A program made the translations under genes and the position numbers. From the NCBI GenBank assembly GCA_002434245.1, contig DJJR01000054.1, positions 1 through 5,679 of the forward strand: 5,679 bases of DNA, read 5' to 3'. A model generated the notes under the pieces. That model saw nothing but the letters and a program-made list of their open reading frames with translations. It was not told the origin of the DNA and ran no database searches. Each line of letters begins with the position of its first letter. Positions within the stretch are counted from its first letter, which is position 1. The DNA comes from Pelosinus fermentans (GTDB taxonomy: Bacteria; Bacillota; Negativicutes; DSM-13327). Below are positions 1 through 5,131 of this stretch, in pieces.

Positions 1-89
1 TAATCAACACTCGTGATAAAATCTAGATGTTTAATATTATAAAAGATAAAATAATTAATATTTGAAAAAAGTTAGCAGTTATATTAGAT

Positions 90-96
90 AGGAGGG
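90..96 (+). promoter_or_regulatory. Ribosome binding site deciding a TTG start
   Basis: AGGAGGG lies 8 bases before the TTG at 105 but only 2 bases before the earlier in-frame TTG at 99. The spacing therefore favours 105 as the methyltransferase start. No in-frame ATG lies nearby. Confidence 0.7.
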
Positions 97-104
97 AGTT
101 GCAA

Positions 105-727
105 TTGGAAGGTAAAGAATATTTTGACAGGGTTGCAAATCAATGGGATGAAATGAGAGGCAGATTTTTTTCTGAGCAAGTTAGAGAAAAAGCTTTTGAG
201 GTAGCCGGAGTTCAAAAGGGAAGAATTGCTGCAGATATAGGTGCAGGGACGGGATTCATCACTGAGGGACTTGTTGGCAAGGGGATAGAAGTAATTGCTG
301 TTGACCAATCGCAGGCCATGCTCGATAGCATTAAGAAAAAAATGGCGACACTGGAAAAATTACTTACGTATTAGGAGATGCACAGCGATTACCCTTAGAA
401 AAGGAAATTGTTGAATATGTTTTTGCAAATATGTATTTACATCATGTAGAGGATCCACTAGTGGCAATAAAAGAAATGGCTAGGATTGCTAAGAACAACG
501 GGAAGATCGTGATTAAGGATCTTGATGAACATGATTATGAATTTCTAAAAGTAGAACAAAGTGACCGATGGTTGGGATTTAAAAGAGAAAAAATCAAAGA
601 GTGGTTTGTCAAAGCTGGTCTCAGAAATGTTAGTGTTGATTGCATTGGTCAAAATTGTAGTACGCAATCAGCTTGTGGGGAAGAAAGTGCTGTTATAAGT
701 ATATTTGTAGCCTTTGGGGAGAAATAA
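105..727 (+). pseudogene. Class I SAM-dependent methyltransferase, frameshifted
   Basis: This is a UbiE/ArsM-like small-molecule methyltransferase that would use S-adenosylmethionine in the cytoplasm; its acceptor is unknown. From the TTG at 105, motif I (DIGAGTG, residues 44-50) binds the SAM glycine loop, and the acidic residue of VDQS follows after the next strand. The first frame stops at 372-374. The rest continues in the -1 frame, with ITYVLGDAQRLP, then FANMYLHHVEDP, and ends at 727. Joining the frames at the run of seven A (336-342) gives about 207 aa, a normal length for the family. The rebuilt tail holds Cys180, Cys185 and Cys191, within the stretch NCSTQSACG. Cysteine-rich tails recall arsenite methyltransferases, but I cannot assign arsenic as the substrate. 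The cause may be a real one-base deletion, a homopolymer sequencing error, or slippage. The APC permease follows closely, so an operon is likely. Confidence 0.8.
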
Positions 728-744
728 CTTAAATATCATTGTAT

Positions 745-753
745 AAGGATGGT
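745..753 (+). promoter_or_regulatory. Shine-Dalgarno-like AAGGATGGT spanning an ATG
   Basis: AAGGATGGT differs from AAGGAGGT-type sites by one base and contains the ATG at 749. That ATG therefore has no proper upstream ribosome site. The in-frame TTG at 761 lies 7 bases after this element and is the better-spaced start. Confidence 0.45.
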
Positions 754-760
754 TTCAAAA

Positions 761-2164
761 TTGCCAACAAAATTAACCGTTAAATATTCAAGTCTTCAGA
801 TCTTTTTTATGTGTATCAGCGTATGTATTGGTGTAGGTATTTTCATAATTCCTACTGCAATTCATGCGCTGATTAGTCCTAACATTATAGGAAAGATGGT
901 CACATGGGCTTTTGTTTTAGGCTCGATACCTGCGTTTGCATCGGCCTTTATTAGTGGACTATGCTCTTCTCTTTGGCCGAGTTGCGGTGGAGATTATACA
1001 TACTATAAGAGGGCGATTCACCCAATACTAGGTTTTTTAGTTACTTGGTGTTATTGGGTGGCAACACCATTTCAGATTCAAGCAGCCGTACTTTTGGCTG
1101 GAAAATTTATTGCAATAGGTCTAAATATTGCAGGTTATACATACATTGCTGCCTTTATCGAAGAAAACAATATAGCATTTGCCTTTTTTTTAATAATGGT
1201 TGGATTAATTATTAATCTAATGCGCTGGGAAGGCTTTACTGCACCTATTACTTGTACTTGTACTCTGATACTTAGCATAATCTTTATAAGTTTTACAGCA
1301 GGCCATACCACCAGTGATTTTCATAATATTCCATATGAGAATGCACTTCAAGCATATATAAATACAAGTCCAGATTTTACAGGCTTTATCACAGGAATTT
1401 TTATAATAATGTTTGCCTATGGCGGAATTACACATGGGCAAAATGCAGGAGAAGAATGTACCAAAAATTTTTCGTCGGTTATTTGGAAGATCTTTTTATA
1501 CGGACTTTCATTTGTATCTATTTACTACATATCGATAAGTTATTTTTTATATAAGTCCGTTCCCTGGGAATACATTGCCTCTCAAGCAAATATCGACCCA
1601 GATTTCTCGGTGATTAAAGCTATTTCGTATTACGTACCTCAGAATGCATTAGCAATCGGATACGTTCTATTAGCAATTGTCATATATGATAATGTTTTTA
1701 TTCTAGGATTCCGTTCTGCTCGGCAAGGATTAACGTTTGCAAGAGATGAAATATTTCCATCTATGTTTTGTAGAACCATACTAGGAGGACCAGGTTATTC
1801 GACTTTACTTGTCTATGGATTTGCGGTTATAATACTCTTCTTTGTTCATTATATTGATATAGGGTTTATTGCTAATTATAGTTATGCATTAGGATTAACA
1901 TTTGCAGCAATTGTGGGATTAAGCTTGACTGAACTTGAAATCAAAAGGTTTCACCCTAATATAAAAATATGGAAGATAATAATAAGGATTTCGGCAATTA
2001 CTTCTATCGTGTTTTATACAGCTAATTTACTTGTCCTTATAGTAGCAATGCCTAATATGACCCTTTGGTGGTTGGTGTTAGGATTTATAGGTATAATTAT
2101 TTACATATTAAGAAAGAAGAAAAATAACATCTTAAAAGCATGCCAGTTAGATAATGATAGTTAG
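761..2164 (+). CDS. APC-superfamily amino acid/polyamine permease
   Basis: This is a polytopic inner-membrane transporter of the amino acid-polyamine-organocation superfamily, probably a cation-coupled symporter or an antiporter. From the TTG at 761 it is 467 aa, the usual size, with about 12 hydrophobic segments. Signature positions are GVGIF in TM1 (residues 24-28, the unwound substrate-binding turn), GGDYTYYKR after TM2 (from about residue 76), and FAYGGITHGQNAGEE around TM6 (218-232), which matches the conserved FAYGG...GEE pattern. The tail is lysine-rich and cytoplasmic (RKKKNN). The upstream ATG at 749 would add four residues but overlaps the only ribosome site. The gene lies about 30 bases after the methyltransferase with no terminator between them, so co-transcription is likely. 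Substrate cannot be told from sequence. Codon use is AT-rich compared with the downstream metal-type genes. Confidence 0.88.
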   Translation: MPTKLTVKYSSLQIFFMCISVCIGVGIFIIPTAIHALISPNIIGKMVTWAFVLGSIPAFASAFISGLCSSLWPSCGGDYTYYKRAIHPILGFLVTWCYWVATPFQIQAAVLLAGKFIAIGLNIAGYTYIAAFIEENNIAFAFFLIMVGLIINLMRWEGFTAPITCTCTLILSIIFISFTAGHTTSDFHNIPYENALQAYINTSPDFTGFITGIFIIMFAYGGITHGQNAGEECTKNFSSVIWKIFLYGLSFVSIYYISISYFLYKSVPWEYIASQANIDPDFSVIKAISYYVPQNALAIGYVLLAIVIYDNVFILGFRSARQGLTFARDEIFPSMFCRTILGGPGYSTLLVYGFAVIILFFVHYIDIGFIANYSYALGLTFAAIVGLSLTELEIKRFHPNIKIWKIIIRISAITSIVFYTANLLVLIVAMPNMTLWWLVLGFIGIIIYILRKKKNNILKACQLDNDS

Positions 2165-2344
2165 GTGGGTTATACTTGGCTAAATTAGAGTTATTTATAT
2201 TCAATTGAAGTTATATGAGTTAAATGGGATGTTTCTGTTGTAGCAAATATATGACTGCGTATTGGCTAGAGCTTTTTATTTTAATAAATAATTTTATAAA
2301 GATACAGATTCAGTTGCATAATTAAACAAATATATGATAATATC

Positions 2345-2567
2345 TTGAGAAGAAGTACATTATTATATGAATTTACAGACTGGCACCAACGTCTCAGAGA
2401 AGCAACAATTGAAAGTTTGGGGTGCCTACCTATTATAGGCTTGGTTACTCGTGAAGCGATCCGAACAATCGGGGATTCGCAGTCATTACTGCGACTAAGG
2501 ATAAATACTTTTTAATAAATTCAAGCAGTATGTTCCAATTTTATTAAAATTTTGTCTGTCAAGATGA
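2345..2567 (+). pseudogene. Possible decayed small ORF of unknown family
   Basis: An open frame without an ATG runs from 2300 to a TAA at 2513-2515. From the TTG at 2345 it reads as a protein-like 56-residue stretch containing EFTDWHQRLREATIESLG, LPIIGLVTREAIRTIGDS and SLLRLRINTF. Directly after a run of five T (2509-2513), another frame continues with FNKFKQYVPILLKFCLSR and stops at 2565-2567. Joining the two gives about 74 residues of plausible amphipathic and hydrophobic sequence. There is no ribosome binding site and I do not recognise the family. It may be the tail of a deleted gene, or the coding look may be chance over a structured RNA. Confidence 0.3.
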
Positions 2568-2576
2568 TAGAACTCT

Positions 2577-2621
2577 AAGGCCTATTCCACGAGGGGAACA
2601 ATACAATCAGGAATAGGTCTT
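2577..2621 (+). terminator. 12-bp stem-loop upstream of arsR
   Basis: AAGGCCTATTCC at 2577-2588 pairs with GGAATAGGTCTT at 2610-2621 over 12 bp with one G-U pair, leaving a 21-base loop. The sequence after it is TAATATAATT and not a U run, so it is a poor intrinsic terminator by the usual rule. It could be the end of the decayed gene upstream or a structural element. The inverted repeat is certain; its function is not. Confidence 0.4.
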
Positions 2622-2661
2622 AATATAATTAACTTAACCTACATGAAAAAGAGCGTATGTG

Positions 2662-2678
2662 TGTTATTTCTTATAACA
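2662..2678 (+). promoter_or_regulatory. Candidate ArsR operator palindrome
   Basis: TGTTATTTCTTATAACA has perfect 6-bp arms around a 5-base centre and lies 34-50 bases before the arsR ATG. ArsR repressors bind imperfect A/T-rich palindromes of this kind over their own promoters, so autoregulation is the natural reading. Having the palindrome here also argues against the upstream ATG at 2643 as the real start. No strong -35/-10 pair is seen around it. Confidence 0.45.
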
Positions 2679-2700
2679 AGGAATAGCATAAAAATAATTG

Positions 2701-2706
2701 AGGTGG
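2701..2706 (+). promoter_or_regulatory. Ribosome binding site setting the arsR start
   Basis: AGGTGG ends 5 bases before the ATG at 2712. The ATG at 2643 has no such site, so 2712 is preferred. Confidence 0.65.
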
Positions 2707-2711
2707 CAGTG

Positions 2712-3092
2712 ATGGATATAGTCGAAATATTAAAAGCGCTGGGTGATGGGACTCGGCTGCGGATTTTGCACTTATTGTACAAGGAAACCTTATGCGTCTG
2801 TCATTTGGAAGCGGTGTTGAATCTCAGTCAGCCCAATGCTTCACGGCATCTGATTAAGCTTAAATATGCCAAGTTGATTACCAGTGAGAAGCAAGCCCAG
2901 TGGGTTTATTATAGTGTGGATAAGACCAGCCTAGAACGGTATCCTTTTGTACGGGAATTGATAGTTAAGGAGCTGGAGCAGCGTTCATATTATCAAGAAG
3001 ACTTGGCGCGGCTACACAAATACCGTGAGCAGGGCGATTTTTGTGAGACAAGAGCAAATATGAAAGGACAAATAAAATTGTTACGATTGTAG
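2712..3092 (+). CDS. ArsR/SmtB-family metalloregulator with CVC motif
   Basis: This is a cytoplasmic dimeric winged-helix repressor that leaves DNA when it binds a metal or metalloid. The protein is 126 aa, typical for the family. Helix-turn-helix residues include LCVCHLEAVLNLSQPNASRH, where Cys28 and Cys30 form the CVC pair that binds As(III)/Sb(III) in classical ArsR (ELCVCDL). The third cysteine of the E. coli plasmid type is absent (Glu33 in that place), but Cys111 near the C-terminus could serve as an extra ligand. The wing is at about residues 58-68 (SEKQAQWVYYS). The start at 2712 is chosen for its AGGTGG site; a longer frame from 2643 would add 23 residues with no family resemblance and would run through a palindrome. 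No arsB, acr3 or arsC lies beside it in the window, so its partner is either the permease unit downstream or genes elsewhere. A hairpin region separates it from marR. Confidence 0.9.
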   Translation: MDIVEILKALGDGTRLRILHLLYKETLCVCHLEAVLNLSQPNASRHLIKLKYAKLITSEKQAQWVYYSVDKTSLERYPFVRELIVKELEQRSYYQEDLARLHKYREQGDFCETRANMKGQIKLLRL

Positions 3093-3145
3093 GATTGAAG
3101 TTAATTACGATCAAGTTCTGATCATCACTGCTGTTCGGAAATTTT

Positions 3146-3179
3146 AGTAGAGTGCGGATGTTGATATCTGACCTCTACT
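3146..3179 (+). terminator. Hairpin after arsR, weak terminator candidate
   Basis: AGTAGAG at 3146-3152 pairs perfectly with CTCTACT at 3173-3179 around a 20-base loop. A second small stem, TTTGAT/ATCAAA at 3181-3199, follows and is trailed by TTTT. Neither is a textbook terminator, but this is the only place where arsR transcription would plausibly end before the marR promoter. Confidence 0.35.
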
Positions 3180-3211
3180 GTTTGATAACTTTAATCAAAT
3201 TTTGGAAGGTT

Positions 3212-3260
3212 TCATTCCACCAGTATTACTTGCAAATTGCAAATAATACTGGTAAAATGA
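3212..3260 (+). promoter_or_regulatory. marR promoter inside a 49-bp near-palindrome operator
   Basis: The region is symmetric about base 3236: 21 of 24 base pairs match over 49 bp. The core TTGCAAATTGCAA (3230-3242) is flanked by ACCAGTATTA (3219-3228) and TAATACTGGT (3244-3253), and further out by TCATT and AATGA. The first TTGCAA (3230-3235) can act as a -35 with TAAAAT (3253-3258) as -10 at exactly 17 bases, so a repressor bound here would block transcription. The same 20-bp core recurs before the permease, which points to MarR as the binding protein. Confidence 0.75.
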
Positions 3261-3264
3261 GGGT

Positions 3265-3270
3265 GAGGTG
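3265..3270 (+). promoter_or_regulatory. Ribosome binding site setting the marR start
   Basis: GAGGTG ends 6 bases before the ATG at 3277. The in-frame GTG at 3268 lies inside the site itself and is therefore an unlikely start. Confidence 0.65.
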
Positions 3271-3276
3271 ATAAAT

Positions 3277-3729
3277 ATGGAAATGGAACAAATCCGGGAA
3301 ACCTTTCATTTGATGACGAGAAGGCTGGGGTTAATTGATAAATGCGGCTGTAAAGTCAGTGAAACCGATCTATCAGTGATTCAGAGTCATATTTTATATG
3401 AGATCAATAAGCGACGACAACCCTCCATGCAGGAAGTAGCCGATGCGCTAGGCATGGATATCACGACTTTTAGCAGGCAAGTCCAAACACTGATGAAGCT
3501 GGACTTGGTGGAAAAAGTAGAGGATCCTGAGGATAGACGGGTATATATACTTTCCTTGTCAGAGTTGGGGTTCCGCGTTGTGATAGAAATCAGTGAGCAG
3601 ATGAATATCTATTTCCAGGAAGTCTTTTCGAGTATGACAGAATTTGAGAAAGAGACAGTCATTCGGTCCATTCAATTGCTGAATCGAAGTTTGGCTCAAT
3701 CCAGTGTGTGCTGTTCGCCAGTGCGGTGA
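3277..3729 (+). CDS. MarR-family regulator with paired cysteines
   Basis: This is a 150-aa winged-helix dimer of the MarR family, cytoplasmic and probably a repressor released by a ligand or thiol modification. The DNA-binding core runs from about residue 50 to 95: PSMQEVADALGMDITTFSRQ is the helix-turn-helix, and DPEDRR (83-88) is the typical wing with its conserved Asp and Arg residues. The protein has just four cysteines, in two pairs: Cys23 and Cys25 (KCGCK) near the N-terminus and Cys145-Cys146 close to the C-terminus. In MarR proteins the N- and C-terminal helices pack together to make the dimer interface, so the pairs could meet there in a metal, metalloid or disulfide switch; this is inference. 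The gene sits behind a palindromic operator and is followed after 55 bases by the permease, which has the same operator. The start at 3277 fits the ribosome site best. Confidence 0.88.
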   Translation: MEMEQIRETFHLMTRRLGLIDKCGCKVSETDLSVIQSHILYEINKRRQPSMQEVADALGMDITTFSRQVQTLMKLDLVEKVEDPEDRRVYILSLSELGFRVVIEISEQMNIYFQEVFSSMTEFEKETVIRSIQLLNRSLAQSSVCCSPVR

Positions 3730-3747
3730 ATTCTTTTTTTTAATGTA

Positions 3748-3767
3748 TACTTGCAAAATGCAAATAA
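3748..3767 (+). promoter_or_regulatory. Second MarR operator, before the permease
   Basis: TACTTGCAAAATGCAAATAA matches the centre of the marR operator (3227-3246) at 19 of 20 bases. Its own symmetry is TTGCA-AAA-TGCAA. It overlaps a good -10 hexamer, TATACT at 3746-3751, although no clear -35 precedes it, and it ends 17 bases before the permease ATG. Binding here would let MarR control the permease and the DGC gene separately from its own promoter. Confidence 0.7.
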
Positions 3768-3784
3768 AAAAGGAGGTGAAAAGA

Positions 3785-4648
3785 ATGTATGATATTTTGA
3801 AAACTTTTGCTACCCTTATTTTTGAATTATCCGTATTGTTTGTAGGAATTAGTTTTCTGATTAATTTACTCCAAATCTGGATTCCCTATGACAAAATTAA
3901 TACATGGCTTTCTGGAAAAAACTCTTTTGTTGGTGCATTGGGTGCGATTGTATTTGCTTTTGTGACCCCTTTTTGCTCTTGCTCTACTATTCCGATCATT
4001 GTAAATTTATTAAATAAAAAAGTTCGCTTCGGTATCGTCATGATCTTTTTATTCTCCTCACCCATTTTAGATCCGACGATCCTGACACTCATGGTATTTT
4101 TCTTAGGTTGGAAAGTGGCTACGGTTTATACACTAATTACCTCGGTGTTATCCATCGTTATCGGCTTTGCTCTTGAAAAGATGGGCTTTGAAGGAGCAGT
4201 GAAGGATTTGGTGGTGCAAGACCTCGATGCAATTCCAGCGAGCTTTAGTGTTGCTGGGGCGTGGAAAGAAACGATTGAGCTTATAAAATCAGTATGTCCT
4301 TATTTATTATTGGGTGCAGCAATCGGAGCTTTTATTCACGAAGTCGTACCAACGGAGTGGATTTCCCACTACTTGGGGGGCGACTCATGGTGGCTCATTC
4401 CCTTGGCAGCTATTGTTGGCATTCCATTGTATGTTCGCCTTTCTGCTATGATTCCTATATCACAAATTCTCATAGCCAAAGGGATGAGTGCTGGAGCTGT
4501 TATGGCACTCGCTATCAGCTCTGCTGGGGCAAGTTTGCCAGAAATCGTATTGTTGAACTCGGTTTTTCAAAAAAGGTTGGTAGTGGCTTTTATTGTCTCG
4601 GTAGTTTTAATGTCAACTATTTCAGGATTTTTATTTTATTTTTTATAA
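3785..4648 (+). CDS. COG0701/DUF318 (ArsP-like) permease
   Basis: This is an inner-membrane permease of the COG0701 family, which includes ArsP (efflux of trivalent organoarsenicals) and the SO_0444-type Cu/Zn exporters. It has 287 aa and about 8-9 hydrophobic segments in two related halves separated by a charged loop (about residues 132-165). In the first half FVTPFCSCSTIPI (Cys64, Cys66) is the family's cysteine motif, followed by FSSPILDPTIL. The second half has GIPLYVRLSAMIPI, where ArsP-type members usually carry Cys in PLYVCA, and then AISSAGASLPEI. With Arg at that place it belongs to another subfamily, so the cargo may differ. Cys171 is the only other cysteine. A strong AGGAGGTG (3771-3778) sits 6 bases before the ATG at 3785; the longer frame from 3704 overlaps marR and is rejected. 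The DGC gene follows after 49 bases. Metal(loid) efflux is likely; the exact ion is unknown. Confidence 0.87.
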   Translation: MYDILKTFATLIFELSVLFVGISFLINLLQIWIPYDKINTWLSGKNSFVGALGAIVFAFVTPFCSCSTIPIIVNLLNKKVRFGIVMIFLFSSPILDPTILTLMVFFLGWKVATVYTLITSVLSIVIGFALEKMGFEGAVKDLVVQDLDAIPASFSVAGAWKETIELIKSVCPYLLLGAAIGAFIHEVVPTEWISHYLGGDSWWLIPLAAIVGIPLYVRLSAMIPISQILIAKGMSAGAVMALAISSAGASLPEIVLLNSVFQKRLVVAFIVSVVLMSTISGFLFYFL

Positions 4649-4684
4649 GCAGCATATTGCTTACACTATAGTAAAAAAATAAAT

Positions 4685-4691
4685 GGAGGGG
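4685..4691 (+). promoter_or_regulatory. Ribosome binding site setting the DGC-gene start
   Basis: GGAGGGG ends 6 bases before the ATG at 4698. The ATG at 4683 overlaps it and is rejected. Confidence 0.7.
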
Positions 4692-4697
4692 ATATAT

Positions 4698-5057
4698 ATG
4701 GGATGCAATGATGGGGGAGAAAATTCAACCCGAGTACTTTATACTTGTTCTGGGGGCTGTACCGAAGGAGCGGTAAGTGATCAGGTCGGACGTAATTTAC
4801 GGGCGGTAGGTTATGCACGTTGCGGCACGAGTTGTTTGGCCGGTATAGGTGCAGGGTATCCGCGTTTTTTAAAAGCAGCCGAGGAGGCTACCGAAGTAAT
4901 CGCCATTGACGGATGCAAAATGGCCTGCGCAAAGATGCTGTTAAAAAAGGCTAATATTACAGCAACGTCGTATGTACTTATGGACATGGGATTTTCAGAG
5001 GATCAAGATCAGGAAGTTTTTATCACAAATGTTTGCCAGCGGATCATGGCACAATAG
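4698..5057 (+). CDS. DGC-domain putative zinc-binding protein
   Basis: This is a small cytoplasmic protein of the DGC family (PF08859/COG4273), annotated in general as putative zinc-binding; no reaction is established to my knowledge. It has 119 aa, a normal length. It begins with YTCSGGCTEG (Cys17, Cys21), then RCGTSC (Cys42, Cys46), and IDGCKMAC with the name-giving Asp71-Gly72-Cys73 and Cys77. That makes three CxxxC motifs, plus Cys3 and Cys113, eight cysteines in all, as expected for a metal or metalloid ligand set. It is the last gene of the marR-permease-DGC unit and is followed by a strong terminator. A role as metal(loid) chaperone, buffer or reductase partner feeding the permease is inferred from the operon. 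Base composition is richer in G+C than in the left part of the window. Confidence 0.88.
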   Translation: MGCNDGGENSTRVLYTCSGGCTEGAVSDQVGRNLRAVGYARCGTSCLAGIGAGYPRFLKAAEEATEVIAIDGCKMACAKMLLKKANITATSYVLMDMGFSEDQDQEVFITNVCQRIMAQ

Positions 5058-5081
5058 TGGAATTAGTTATTTGATAAATGG

Positions 5082-5131
5082 AACCGCATTGTAAAAGGAT
5101 ACCCTTTGGCAGTGCGGTTTTATTATTTTAT
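5082..5131 (+). terminator. Rho-independent terminator of the marR-permease-DGC unit
   Basis: AACCGCATTG (5082-5091) pairs with CAGTGCGGTT (5110-5119) over 10 bp with one G-U pair. An inner AAAGG/CCTTT stem extends the hairpin. The T-rich tail TTTATTATTTTAT follows directly. It lies 24 bases after the DGC stop codon. The convergent phzF fragment ends in its tail. Confidence 0.85.

Larger units (their letters stand above)
2165..2661 (+). other. Long AT-rich intergenic region, probable decayed DNA
   Basis: About 500 bases without a convincing gene separate the APC permease from arsR. The first 180 bases are very AT-rich, and I see no clear permease terminator there; the only nearby stem, around 2280-2296, is A/T only. 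The part from about 2345 to 2567 holds an open frame broken near 2513 (listed separately) and several small hairpins, for example GCCTA/TAGGC at 2424-2440 and a 7-bp stem around CGCAGT/ACTGCG at 2478-2495. The region ends with a 12-bp stem-loop at 2577-2621 and a perfect TATAAT at 2624-2629, for which I find no matching -35. Confidence 0.5.

Noticed and set aside
14..22. Extended -10 element TGATAAAAT as methyltransferase promoter
   Set aside because: Matches by eye but has no supported -35 within the window and lies in AT-rich DNA where such matches are common.
2244..2337. Direct repeat CAAATATATGA at 2244-2254 and 2327-2337
   Set aside because: Only 11 bases of A/T-rich sequence, two copies 83 bases apart; easily chance and with no element between.
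2410..2500. Riboswitch or T-box leader before arsR
   Set aside because: Small stems exist, but none of the conserved cores I know (cobalamin, SAM, T-box, guanidine, Mn, Ni/Co) is present, and it lies over 200 bases before arsR with a stem-loop between.
2643..2711. Longer N-terminus for ArsR from an ATG at 2643
   Set aside because: It has no ribosome site, holds a perfect palindrome likely to be an operator, and the ArsR family normally begins near the residues coded at 2712.
3704..3784. Longer N-terminus for the permease from an ATG at 3704
   Set aside because: It overlaps the end of marR, runs through the operator and the strong AGGAGGTG, and adds no family-like sequence. The ATG at 3785 is ideally spaced.
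4294..4671. Second plus-strand reading frame inside the permease gene
   Set aside because: Overlaps the well-supported permease in another frame, with no ribosome site or family resemblance.
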